The position numbers and the translations under genes are program-made. From positions 446,754 through 510,753 of the forward strand of contig NZ_FNON01000006.1 in the NCBI RefSeq assembly GCF_900107045.1: a stretch of 64,000 nt of DNA, given 5' to 3'. Each line of letters begins with the position of its first letter. Within the stretch, counting starts at the first letter, position 1. Under the pieces are notes generated by a model. It saw only the letters and a program-made list of their open reading frames with translations. It made no database searches and was not told the DNA's origin. The DNA is from Amycolatopsis xylanica (GTDB lineage: Bacteria; Actinomycetota; Actinomycetes; Mycobacteriales; Pseudonocardiaceae). Of this stretch, positions 9,287 through 16,291 are shown piece after piece.

Positions 9287-10570
9287 GTGACCGTTCTCGA
9301 TTCCAGGCCGGACATTCCAGGCGACCCCGGGGGTCACGTGGCACCCGGTGCGTTGATCACCGAAGCCGGAGTCAGCATGGCACCTGTGCAGGATCTGGGT
9401 GCGGGACGTGGGCCGTACTGGCTCGACGACTGGCTGCGGGCGAACGCGGGCGACGTGCTCGCGTGGCGCCGCCACATCCACACCCACCCCGAGCTCTCGC
9501 GCTGCGAGTACGGCACGACCGAGCTCGTGATGAAGGTGCTGCGCGAAGTCGGCCTCAAGCCGTGGGTGCTCCCCGGCGGCACCGGCGTCGTCTGCGACAT
9601 CGGCAAGGGCGACCGCTGCGTCGCGCTGCGCGCCGACATGGACGCGCTGCCGCTGACCGAGGCCACCGGGCTGTCGTACGCATCCGTGAACGACGGCGTC
9701 GCGCACGCCTGCGGCCACGACGCCCACACGGCGATCCTGATGGGCGCGGCCCGCGCGCTGGCCGACGCCCCCGAGCTGCCCGGCCGCATCCGGTTTATCT
9801 TCCAGCCCGCCGAAGAGGTCATGCCCGGCGGAGCGCTGGACATGATCGCGGCTGGCGCGCTGGAAGGCGTCGAGCGCATCTTCGGCCTGCACTGCGACCC
9901 CCGCGTCCCGGTCGGCCTGGTCGGCACCCGCGTCGGCGCGCTGACCTCGGCCGCCGACCTGATCGAGCTGCGCCTGACCTCGCCGGGCGGCCACACCTCC
10001 CGTCCCCACCTGACGGCCGACCTGGTCCACGCGCTCGGCACGGTCATCACGTCGCTGCCGTCGGTCCTCTCGCGCCGCGTCGACCCCCGGTCCGGCACCG
10101 TCCTGGTCTGGGGCGCCGTCCACGCGGGCCAGGCGGCCAACGCCGTGCCCCAGGACGGTCTCCTGCGCGGCACCCTCCGCACCGCCGACCACGAGGTCTG
10201 GACGGCGCTGGAGCCCCTGGTCGCCTCCTCGGTCGAGTCCCTGCTCGCCCCGACCGGCGTCGGCTTCTCGCTCGACTACCGCCGCGGCGTCCCCCCGGTC
10301 GTCTCCGACCCCGAGAGCACGTCCCTCCTGCGCGCCGGCGTCGAAGCCGCCCTGGGCGAACACGCGTTGACATCGACCGAGCAATCCTCAGGCGGCGAAG
10401 ACTTCGGCTGGTACCTCGAGCACACCCAGGGCGCCTTCGCCCGCCTGGGCGTCTGGTCCGGCGAGGGCCCCCAGCACGACATCCACCAACCCACCTTCAC
10501 CCTCGACGAGCGCGCCCTCCTCGCCGGAACCCGAGTCCTGGTCCACACCGCCCTAACCTCCCTCGCCTAA
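9287..10570 (+). CDS. M20 family metallo-amidohydrolase (aminoacylase/AmiA-like)
   Basis: The 427-residue protein shows M20D features: RRHIHTHPELS, ALRADMDALPL, HACGHDAH metal ligands, QPAEE catalytic Glu and SGGEDFGWY near the C-terminus. These enzymes hydrolyse N-acyl amino acids or related amides in the cytoplasm with a di-metal centre. The start is GTG with GGAGGAGG upstream; about 45 extra N-terminal residues precede the usual domain start. In M. tuberculosis I recall amiA1/amiB1 at the equivalent position near lpdA. The exact substrate is not known. A 21-bp tandem repeat begins immediately after its stop. Confidence 0.9.
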   Translation: MTVLDSRPDIPGDPGGHVAPGALITEAGVSMAPVQDLGAGRGPYWLDDWLRANAGDVLAWRRHIHTHPELSRCEYGTTELVMKVLREVGLKPWVLPGGTGVVCDIGKGDRCVALRADMDALPLTEATGLSYASVNDGVAHACGHDAHTAILMGAARALADAPELPGRIRFIFQPAEEVMPGGALDMIAAGALEGVERIFGLHCDPRVPVGLVGTRVGALTSAADLIELRLTSPGGHTSRPHLTADLVHALGTVITSLPSVLSRRVDPRSGTVLVWGAVHAGQAANAVPQDGLLRGTLRTADHEVWTALEPLVASSVESLLAPTGVGFSLDYRRGVPPVVSDPESTSLLRAGVEAALGEHALTSTEQSSGGEDFGWYLEHTQGAFARLGVWSGEGPQHDIHQPTFTLDERALLAGTRVLVHTALTSLA

Positions 10571-10640
10571 TCTTTGCCCTTCCCGTACGCGTCTTTGCTC
10601 CTCCCATACGCGTGATGACCGCTCCCGCACGCGTCTTTGC
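10571..10640 (+). repeat. Repeat family D: 21-bp tandem units (left copy)
   Basis: Three full 21-base units (10571-10591, 10592-10612, 10613-10633) plus a partial fourth share the plan TCTTTGC-N5-CCCgtACGCG. The array starts right after the stop of the M20 gene. The same unit occurs in reverse orientation at 11633-11681 at the 3' end of the next gene, so the two arrays bracket the DUF559 gene as an inverted pair. Confidence 0.85.
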
Positions 10641-10658
10641 CGCTGGTGATCAACCGAG

Positions 10659-10686
10659 TTATCCACAGGTAGCTCGGTTATCCACA
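10659..10686 (+). promoter_or_regulatory. Two DnaA-box-like sequences in tandem
   Basis: TTATCCACA occurs twice in the same orientation (10659-10667 and 10678-10686), 19 bases apart, each followed by GG and preceded by a G(A/G/C)G-like stretch. Both match the E. coli DnaA-box consensus exactly. They lie about 45-85 bases upstream of the DUF559 gene. Only two are present, so this is not an origin; they may bind DnaA as a regulator or be an operator of another protein. Confidence 0.55.
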
Positions 10687-10744
10687 GGTTGACGAAAACC
10701 CCTCTTCCCCTCGTCACTGAACGTCGCTCATGATCGAGGGCGTG

Positions 10745-11698
10745 ATGAATCTAGGGGGAAGACATGGAGCCGCTTTACGCGGCGAAGTCGTCAAGGCGCT
10801 GGGCGAACGTGGCCTTCGTGAGGCATTGGCTTCGGGAGTACTCGAACAGGTTTTCCGCGGAGTGCTGATTCATTCCGCGGATTCACTCAAATTGGGTACG
10901 CGGGCGCACGCGGCACTACTGGCGGTTGACGAATCCGCAGTGCTGTCCGGACCGACAGCACTCGCTCTACATGGGCTTTCGGCCGCGGAGGGGCTGCCAG
11001 TGCATATCACCGTGCCCTACTCGAGCGGGGTGAGATCCAAGGCGGGCCTGGTGGTACATCACCAGGACTTCGAGCCATCCGACGTCACTGAAATCGACGA
11101 CCTGCGGGTGTTCGAGCTCGATTTATCGCTAGCTGAGTCCCTTTGCGGAAAAGACAGCCGGACAGCGTTCGCCTGCTTGGATGAGGCGCTTCACGATCTG
11201 TCACCGAAGCGGGCTCAGGCTCTGCGCCAGGCGGTCTTCGTCAGGCTGAGCGGACGGCGAGATCGGCGAGGTGTCCACAGGGCACGCATGCTTGCCCACC
11301 TTGCGACCGGGAAGGCTGACTCTCCACCGGAGAGCTTTCTGCGACTCGTCGTGGTCGAGGCAGGCTTCCCCGTGCCCGAAGCTCAGTTCGAGATCCGGAC
11401 CATCGACGGGCGGAGCCTGTATCGGCTCGACCTCGCCTGGCCCGCGGTCAGGATCGGCCTGGAGTACGACGGGTTCGCCGCGCACGAGGACCGCGCCGAG
11501 TACGACGCGGAGCGGGACGCTCGGATGGCGGGTCGAGGCTGGATCATGATCCGGGCGTCGGCGGCCGACCTCCGTGACCCGACGCGGTTGCTCGCGGAGC
11601 TACGGCAGGCGTTCGAGCGCCGTTCGGGGAGCGCAAAGACGCGTGCGGGAAATGCAAACATGCGTACGGGAAGGGCAAAGACTCGGGAGGAGGGTTAG
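10745..11698 (+). CDS. DUF559/Vsr-like endonuclease-domain protein with AbiEi-like N-terminal part
   Basis: The 317-residue protein starts with a region resembling the AbiEi antitoxin-type winged helix (FRGVLIHSADSLKLGTRAHAALLAV...SGPTALALHGL). It ends in a DUF559-like domain related to very-short-patch-repair nucleases (RLDLAWPAVRIGLEYDGFAAHE...RDARMAGRGWIMIR), with the E-x-D and later acidic residues expected for a PD-(D/E)xK fold. The ATG at 10745 has CGAGGG just upstream; GTG 10742 or ATG 10730 are possible. The last ~20 residues (AKTRAGN-ANMRTGR-AKTREEG) are a seven-residue periodic tail encoded by repeat family D. Biological role unknown; such genes are often accessory. Confidence 0.75.
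   Translation: MNLGGRHGAALRGEVVKALGERGLREALASGVLEQVFRGVLIHSADSLKLGTRAHAALLAVDESAVLSGPTALALHGLSAAEGLPVHITVPYSSGVRSKAGLVVHHQDFEPSDVTEIDDLRVFELDLSLAESLCGKDSRTAFACLDEALHDLSPKRAQALRQAVFVRLSGRRDRRGVHRARMLAHLATGKADSPPESFLRLVVVEAGFPVPEAQFEIRTIDGRSLYRLDLAWPAVRIGLEYDGFAAHEDRAEYDAERDARMAGRGWIMIRASAADLRDPTRLLAELRQAFERRSGSAKTRAGNANMRTGRAKTREEG
11633..11690 (-). repeat. Repeat family D: inverted right copy, inside the DUF559 coding end
   Basis: Units at 11640-11660 and 11661-11681, with partial ones at both sides, are the reverse complement of the array at 10571-10640. They are read in frame as the C-terminal heptad-like tail of the DUF559 protein. A 21-base unit keeps the frame (seven codons), so the array can grow or shrink without frameshift. 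Confidence 0.8.
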
Positions 11699-12147
11699 CC
11701 GGTGATGCCTTGGCAGGGGCGGGTGCGGAGGGCGTCCACGTAGTCGACGGGGGCGCCGGCGGCTTCGGCCGCGTCGGCGAGGACGCCGAGGTAGCGGGCT
11801 GAGGGTAGGCCGCCTTCGTAGGCGTCGAGGACGTAGAGCCAGGCGAGGACCGAGCCGTCCATGGTCTGGACGCGGAGGCGGATCTTGTTGTGCATGCCCA
11901 GCTCGCCGCCTTCCCAGCGGTCGAGGCGGTCCTCGTCCAGGGAGATGACGTCGTAGAGGACGACGAAGACGCGGGAACCCGGGTCTTCGACGATGGTGGC
12001 GAGCGCGCCTTCCCAGCCGAGGTCTTCGCCTCCGAAGGTCAGTCTCCAGCCTTCGAGCCAGCCGGTGCCGGCCATCGGGGAATGCGGGGCGCGCTCCAGC
12101 ATCTGGGCGGGCTCCATGTTGGATCCGTAAGCGGCATACAACGGCAC
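11695..12147 (-). CDS. Gamma-glutamylcyclotransferase-like protein
   Basis: The 150-residue protein opens with LYAAYGSNM, the substrate-binding loop of the GGCT/AIG2 fold, and has acidic residues around LYDVISLDEDRLDRWEG where the catalytic Glu is expected. Family members release 5-oxoproline from gamma-glutamyl peptides, but many bacterial homologues have unknown substrates. The start is GTG. Its stop overlaps the convergent DUF559 stop. A similar gene (Rv3304, from memory) lies next to lpdA in mycobacteria, which supports this as backbone. Confidence 0.8.
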   Translation of the reverse strand: MPLYAAYGSNMEPAQMLERAPHSPMAGTGWLEGWRLTFGGEDLGWEGALATIVEDPGSRVFVVLYDVISLDEDRLDRWEGGELGMHNKIRLRVQTMDGSVLAWLYVLDAYEGGLPSARYLGVLADAAEAAGAPVDYVDALRTRPCQGITG

Positions 12148-12265
12148 GCCGCACAGCCTAGCGACACATCCCTCACCCGATAGGACGCACTCGCCGAGTC
12201 CACCTAGGCTGAGCGTGTCGAACCGGCACAGGACCGGCGCGGACCGGCCAAGGAGGAGGAATCAG

Positions 12266-13669
12266 GTGACCAGGATCGTGATCATGGGCGGAGGCCCGGC
12301 GGGTTACGAAGCGGCTCTGGTCGCCGCGCAGCATGGCGCGGACGTGACCATCGTCGAGCGTGACGGGCTCGGGGGCGCCTGCGTGCTGTACGACTGCGTG
12401 CCGTCCAAGACCTTCATCGCCTCCTCCGGTGCCCGCGCGAACATGCACGGCCTCGCTGAGCTGGGCATTCACACCGACCTGGCCGACACCAGCGTCGACT
12501 TGCCGACCGTTCACGGCCGCGTCAAGGGCCTCGCGCTCGCGCAGTCGGCGGACATCCGGGCCCGCGTGCAGCGCGAGGGCGTGCGCGTCCTCACCGGCCA
12601 GGCGCGCTTCTGCGACGAGGAGCCGGGGCTCGCCACGCACAAGGTCGCCGTCGAGACCTCGGACGGCGAGACCGAGGTGCTCGACGCCGACGTCGCGCTC
12701 ATCTCGACCGGCGCGACCCCGCGCGTGTTGCCCGGCGCCGTGCCGGACGGCGAGCGCATCCTCGACTGGCGCCAGCTCTACGACCTGACCGAGCTGCCCG
12801 AGCACCTCGCCGTCATCGGCTCCGGTGTCACCGGCGCCGAGTTCGCCTCGGCCTACACCGAGATGGGCGTGAAGGTCACCGTCGTCTCCAGCCGCGACCG
12901 CGTGCTCCCGCACGAGGACGCCGACGCCGCCGCGGTGCTCGAAGAGGTCTTCTCCCAGCGCGGCACCACCGTCGCGAAGCACGCGCGCGCGGAAAAGGTC
13001 GAGCGCACCGAAAAGGGCGTCAAGGTGCACCTCGCCGACGGCCGCGTGATCGAGGCCAGCCACGCGCTGATGACCGTCGGCTCGATCCCGAACACCGCCG
13101 ACATCGGCCTGGACAAGGTCGGCATCGAGCCTGGCCCCGGCGGCTTCATCACCGTCGACCGCGTTTCGCGCACCAGCGTCTCCGGCATCTACGCGGCAGG
13201 CGACTGCACCGGCGTGCTCATGCTCGCCTCCGTGGCCAGCATGCAGGGCCGCATCGCCATGTGGCACGCGCTCGGCGAGGGCGTCGCCCCGATCAAGCTG
13301 AAGACCGTCGCCGCGAACGTCTTCACCCACCCGGAGATCGCCACCGTCGGCATCAGCCAGCAGGCGATCGACTCCGGCGAGGTGCCCGCCAGGACGATCA
13401 TGCTCCCGCTCGCGACCAACGCCCGCGCGAAGATGGAGGGTCTCCGGCACGGCTTCGTGAAGCTGTTCTGCCGCCCCGCCACCGGCGTGGTCGTCGGCGG
13501 TGTGGTCGTGGCGCCCACGGCGAGCGAGCTCATCCTTCCCATCGCGCTCGCCGTGCAGAACCAGCTCACAGTGGAACATCTGGCACTGACATTTTCGGTG
13601 TACCCGTCGCTGTCGGGGTCGATCACCGAGGCGGGCCGCCAGCTCATGCGCCACGACGATCTCGACTGA
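12266..13669 (+). CDS. lpdA: LpdA-type NAD(P)H quinone reductase / dihydrolipoamide dehydrogenase-like flavoprotein
   Basis: The 467-residue protein has an FAD-binding Rossmann motif (MGGGPAGYEAALVA), a NAD-binding GSGVTGAEFASAY and the pyridine nucleotide-disulfide dimerisation domain at the C-terminus. It resembles mycobacterial Rv3303c, which I recall as a quinone reductase lacking one of the two redox cysteines. Here both are present (Cys39 and Cys44 in GGACVLYDCVPSK), while the usual C-terminal His-Glu pair of true lipoamide dehydrogenases is not evident (PSLSGSITEA). The GTG start follows AAGGAGGAGG. The first promoter of the sortase-substrate block begins two bases after its stop. Confidence 0.88.
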   Translation: MTRIVIMGGGPAGYEAALVAAQHGADVTIVERDGLGGACVLYDCVPSKTFIASSGARANMHGLAELGIHTDLADTSVDLPTVHGRVKGLALAQSADIRARVQREGVRVLTGQARFCDEEPGLATHKVAVETSDGETEVLDADVALISTGATPRVLPGAVPDGERILDWRQLYDLTELPEHLAVIGSGVTGAEFASAYTEMGVKVTVVSSRDRVLPHEDADAAAVLEEVFSQRGTTVAKHARAEKVERTEKGVKVHLADGRVIEASHALMTVGSIPNTADIGLDKVGIEPGPGGFITVDRVSRTSVSGIYAAGDCTGVLMLASVASMQGRIAMWHALGEGVAPIKLKTVAANVFTHPEIATVGISQQAIDSGEVPARTIMLPLATNARAKMEGLRHGFVKLFCRPATGVVVGGVVVAPTASELILPIALAVQNQLTVEHLALTFSVYPSLSGSITEAGRQLMRHDDLD

Positions 13670-13670
13670 G

Positions 13671-13697
13671 GCAACCCGGCCACGGGCCACGACGTCT
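13671..13697 (+). promoter_or_regulatory. ECF-type promoter of substrate gene 1
   Basis: GCAACC at 13671-13676 and CGTCT at 13693-13697 are 16 bases apart. This is the first of seven copies of the same bipartite element in the sortase block. AAC in the -35 and CGTC in the -10 are hallmarks of promoters read by ECF sigma factors. Confidence 0.75.
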
Positions 13698-13724
13698 AGA
13701 ACGTGTCTGGGAAGCACGTTCTAG
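13696..13724 (+). promoter_or_regulatory. Perfect 10-bp inverted repeat in the leader of substrate gene 1
   Basis: CTAGAACGTG and CACGTTCTAG are separated by nine bases. The left arm overlaps the -10 element, and the right arm ends just before the GGGG of the ribosome site (GTG at 13733). It can act as an operator at the transcription start or as a leader hairpin that affects ribosome access. It is unique to this member of the block. Confidence 0.6.
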
Positions 13725-13732
13725 GGGTTGAA

Positions 13733-14197
13733 GTGATCAAGAAGGCCGTTCTGGTCGCCGCGTTCGCCGGTCTCGCCGCAGTCGTCAGCCCGGTCGCCGG
13801 GCACGCGCAGCCGGAGATCGCGGGCAATGTCCAGCTCAACGCCGACACGGCCGTGCTGCACGGCCTCAAGGGCACCTATCAGGGCGATGGCACCGACATC
13901 GCGCTCGGTGGGTGCGTGGCGGCGGGCACGGACGGCCTGAGCGCGCCCAAGACGGCGCGGTTCGCCTCGCCGGTGCTCACCTTCGATCACTACGACTTCG
14001 GCCCGCTGATCGGCGTTCCCGGCAACGTCACCGCCGAAGCCAAGCTGAAGCCGGGCACCAAGCCCGGCCGGTATCCGCTCGTCCTCGAATGCGAAGGAAA
14101 GTCTTACCGCGCAACGTTTTCCGTCACCAAGGGGCAGGTGGCCAAGGTGCCGTCCGGCTCCGCTCGGGCCGGTGACGGCAGCATGGCCACGTACTGA
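13733..14197 (+). CDS. Secreted two-cysteine protein, substrate-family member 1 (degenerate sorting motif)
   Basis: The 154-residue protein has a signal peptide (cleavage near GHAQ) and the family layout: a beta-rich domain with two cysteines (Cys61, Cys120), PGRYPLVLEC before the second one, then VAKVPSG. Where the other members have GAPQTGG, this one reads GSARAGDGSMATY, so the sorting motif seems lost. The GTG start lies nine bases after CTAGGGG. Gene 2 follows after 14 bases, so the two are one transcript driven from 13671. Probably an exported wall or matrix protein that is simply released. Confidence 0.8.
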   Translation: MIKKAVLVAAFAGLAAVVSPVAGHAQPEIAGNVQLNADTAVLHGLKGTYQGDGTDIALGGCVAAGTDGLSAPKTARFASPVLTFDHYDFGPLIGVPGNVTAEAKLKPGTKPGRYPLVLECEGKSYRATFSVTKGQVAKVPSGSARAGDGSMATY

Positions 14198-14211
14198 TCC
14201 TTGGGGGAAAG

Positions 14212-14718
14212 ATGCGCATTAGGAACGTCTCGGTGGCCGCGGCCGGTTTCCTGGCTTTGACCGCGGGCACGGCCGCGGCGGCCGAGCCGACCACCACCCC
14301 GAGCAGCACGCCGCCCGCGGTTTCGGCGGGGATGAAACTGTCCACCCACCACGGCTTGCCCGGTGCGAAGCTGAGCATTCGGGCGACCTGCGTCAATGGC
14401 GGCCAGGTCTCCTATTTCCGGTCGCCCGCGCTGGAGGTCACTCGCGTCGGCAAGGTCGAGGGCACCCCGCCGTTCATCGACGTGGTCGACAACACCGCCA
14501 CGGTGCTCGACGTCGAACCCGGTCGCTACAAGGTGGAGCTGGTCTGCGTGTTCGCGCCGCATTCCTCGCAGGTGGGCGCGACAGCCTGGTTCACCGTCGA
14601 CTCCACGGAAAAGCCCGCCGATCCGGCGAAGCCCGCTGTCCCGGTCAAGCCCGCGAAGCAGGTCACGAAGGTGCCGTCGGGTGCGCCGCAGACCGGCGGC
14701 GGAGGCGCCGCCGCCTGA
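14212..14718 (+). CDS. Secreted two-cysteine protein with C-terminal GAPQTGG, substrate-family member 2 (short type)
   Basis: The 168-residue protein has a signal peptide (FLALTAGTAAAA), a domain with Cys60 and Cys112, the signature VLDVEPGRYKVELVC, a Lys/Pro/Ala-rich linker, and the end VPSGAPQTGGGGAAA. The GAPQTGG motif (157-163) resembles a sortase signal, but the chain stops after it: there is no hydrophobic helix or basic tail. GGGGGAAAG precedes the ATG. It has no separate promoter and is co-transcribed with gene 1. A strong terminator follows. Confidence 0.82.
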   Translation: MRIRNVSVAAAGFLALTAGTAAAAEPTTTPSSTPPAVSAGMKLSTHHGLPGAKLSIRATCVNGGQVSYFRSPALEVTRVGKVEGTPPFIDVVDNTATVLDVEPGRYKVELVCVFAPHSSQVGATAWFTVDSTEKPADPAKPAVPVKPAKQVTKVPSGAPQTGGGGAAA

Positions 14719-14735
14719 ACGATCATCGCCACAGA

Positions 14736-14770
14736 GCCGCCGTCGGGAGCATTCCCGGCGGCGGTTTTTC
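14736..14770 (+). terminator. Intrinsic terminator after member 2
   Basis: A GCCGCCGTCGGGA stem pairs with TCCCGGCGGCGG and is followed by TTTTTC. It ends the gene 1-gene 2 transcript. Confidence 0.85.
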
Positions 14771-14820
14771 GTGCGGTGTTCCCGCGTCGGAAGTTCGCAA
14801 CCTGACCGTGATCTGGCGAC

Positions 14821-14846
14821 GCAACCCGCGGTTTGGCCAGGCGTCT
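14821..14846 (+). promoter_or_regulatory. ECF-type promoter of substrate gene 3
   Basis: GCAACC 14821-14826 and CGTCT 14842-14846 are 15 bases apart. GGGTGTCGGAACAAG follows, also conserved before member 7. Confidence 0.78.
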
Positions 14847-14940
14847 CTAGGGTGTCGGAACAAGGGAAACCGCTGGGGGAACAGCAAGGGCCCAATTCGA
14901 CGAATTCCAATTTCCCTTTTGAAGAAACCTGGGGTTATCA

Positions 14941-15450
14941 ATGCGTATCAAGAACATTGCCGTGGCCGGAATCGCGGCCGGTTTCCTCGCGCTGACGGCG
15001 GGTACGGCCTTCGCCACGACGGACCACGCGGCACCGCCCGCCGTCGGCAAGGCCACCATTTGGATGTCCACCCACAAGGCCGAGCCCGGCCAGGACGGGA
15101 TCCTCCTCGACGCCGCGTGCTTGGGCGGTCACCTGTCCTTCATCCAGTCGAAGGCGCTGGCGATCACCGGAGTCGGCCAGACCGGCGATGTCGTGCACCA
15201 CCGTGTTCGGGTGCTCGATGTCGACCCCGGCCGGTACTCGGTGGACGTGACCTGCGCTTTTCCCGGCGAGCAGCCCAAGGTCGCGGTGAGCACCACGTTC
15301 CGGGTGCTGCCGAAGTCCGAGAAGCCCGAGCCGGAGCCCACCAAGCCTGCCGAGACCAAGAAGCCGGTCGTGCAGGCCAAGGCGCCCGTGAAGCAGGTCG
15401 TGAAGGTGCCGACGGGCGCGCCGCAGACCGGTGGTGGCGCGACCGCCTGA
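14941..15450 (+). CDS. Secreted two-cysteine protein with C-terminal GAPQTGG, member 3 (short type)
   Basis: The 169-residue protein has a signal peptide (FLALTAGTAFA), Cys60 and Cys105 at the ends of the same beta-rich module (VLDVDPGRYSVDVTC), a long Lys/Pro/Glu linker, and the end VPTGAPQTGGGATA. As in member 2, the chain ends directly behind the motif, so retention by a membrane helix is impossible. It is a single-gene unit with its own ECF-type promoter about 100 bases upstream and a terminator directly downstream. Confidence 0.82.
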   Translation: MRIKNIAVAGIAAGFLALTAGTAFATTDHAAPPAVGKATIWMSTHKAEPGQDGILLDAACLGGHLSFIQSKALAITGVGQTGDVVHHRVRVLDVDPGRYSVDVTCAFPGEQPKVAVSTTFRVLPKSEKPEPEPTKPAETKKPVVQAKAPVKQVVKVPTGAPQTGGGATA

Positions 15451-15468
15451 CAATCACATGAAATGAGA

Positions 15469-15510
15469 ACCGCCGACGGGATGGGTCCCCGTCGGCGGTT
15501 TTCTTTTTGT
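15469..15510 (+). terminator. Intrinsic terminator after member 3
   Basis: ACCGCCGACGGG pairs with CCCGTCGGCGGT across a short loop and is followed by TTTTCTTTTT. Confidence 0.88.
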
Positions 15511-15549
15511 TCGCCGGAAACCTTTGAGACTTCTTCGTTATCCGGCGGC

Positions 15550-15575
15550 GCAACCCGGCCGGCACTCAGGCGTCT
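15550..15575 (+). promoter_or_regulatory. ECF-type promoter of substrate genes 4-5
   Basis: GCAACC 15550-15555 and CGTCT 15571-15575 are 15 bases apart. The surrounding ~70 bases (CTTCTTCGTTATCCGGCG upstream, TTTAAGGATGTAAGAGCGAG downstream) are nearly identical to those before member 8, which points to recent duplication. Confidence 0.8.
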
Positions 15576-15646
15576 TTAAGGATGTAAGAGCGAGGCGGAC
15601 AAAGAACTCGCGAAATACCAAAAGCAATTCTTTCTGGGGGATAATC

Positions 15647-16267
15647 ATGCGTAAGTCCATTGTCGCCGCGGGTCTCGCCGCCGGTTTCGCGTTGCTCGGC
15701 CCGGCCGCCGCCTTCGCCGCGGACACTCCGGACACCCCGGCCGCACCCGAGACGGCCGCCGACCACGCGCCGGACAAGGAACACCGGCCGTACGTGCTGC
15801 CGACCGCCAAAACCGTCCACCCCGGTGACAAGTTCACCCTCACCGGCCACTGCTACACCGAGCACCCGTCGGGCTACTGGGCCGACGAGGCCGCCTTCAA
15901 GTTGGTCGTCCGCCACGTCGGCCCCGGCAGGCCGGGCGGCACCGCGCAGACCGTCGAAGTCACCTGGCAGGTGCTGGACAACGCCAAGCCGGGCACCTAC
16001 GTCGCCAGCGTGCTCTGCGATGGGGACGAGCCCTCCGCCGAGATCAAGGTCGTGCCCAAGGACAAGGTGAAGCCCGCGCCGCCGAAGGAAACGCCGAAGA
16101 AGGAAGCGGTCAAGCAGGTCGCGAAGGTGCCGGCCGGTGCGCCGCAGACCGGTGGTTCCGACGATCCGGCCGACTACACCACGCTCATCGCGGCCGTCGG
16201 CGCCGGCGTGCTCGTCGCCGGTGGCGCGGGCATCGCCGTCCACCGCCGTCGTGGCGCCAAGCAGTAA
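15647..16267 (+). CDS. Predicted sortase substrate, member 4 (motif plus membrane helix)
   Basis: The 206-residue precursor has a signal peptide (MRKSIVAAGLAAGFALLGPA), Cys69 and Cys124 in the exported module, a Lys/Pro linker, GAPQTGG at 164-170, the conserved spacer SDDPADYT, a membrane helix about 178-198 and the tail HRRRGAKQ. This is a complete cell-wall sorting signal with A in place of L in the LPxTG pattern. The expected fate is cleavage between T and G and covalent linkage outside the membrane. The ATG is preceded by CTGGGGGATAATC. Member 5 follows after 24 bases and shares the transcript. Confidence 0.87.
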   Translation: MRKSIVAAGLAAGFALLGPAAAFAADTPDTPAAPETAADHAPDKEHRPYVLPTAKTVHPGDKFTLTGHCYTEHPSGYWADEAAFKLVVRHVGPGRPGGTAQTVEVTWQVLDNAKPGTYVASVLCDGDEPSAEIKVVPKDKVKPAPPKETPKKEAVKQVAKVPAGAPQTGGSDDPADYTTLIAAVGAGVLVAGGAGIAVHRRRGAKQ

Positions 16268-16291
16268 CACCGGATATCTGGGGGAAAGACA

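Noticed and set aside
10571..10640. Short regular repeats that might be a CRISPR array
   Set aside because: The units are directly adjacent 21-base tandem copies without unique spacers, and no cas genes are near.
10659..10686. DnaA boxes as a replication origin
   Set aside because: Only two boxes, no AT-rich region, and no dnaA, dnaN or gyr genes around.
14797..14826. A second GCAACC at 14797 as an additional promoter for member 3
   Set aside because: No CGTC lies 15-16 bases downstream; only the copy at 14821 has the right partner.
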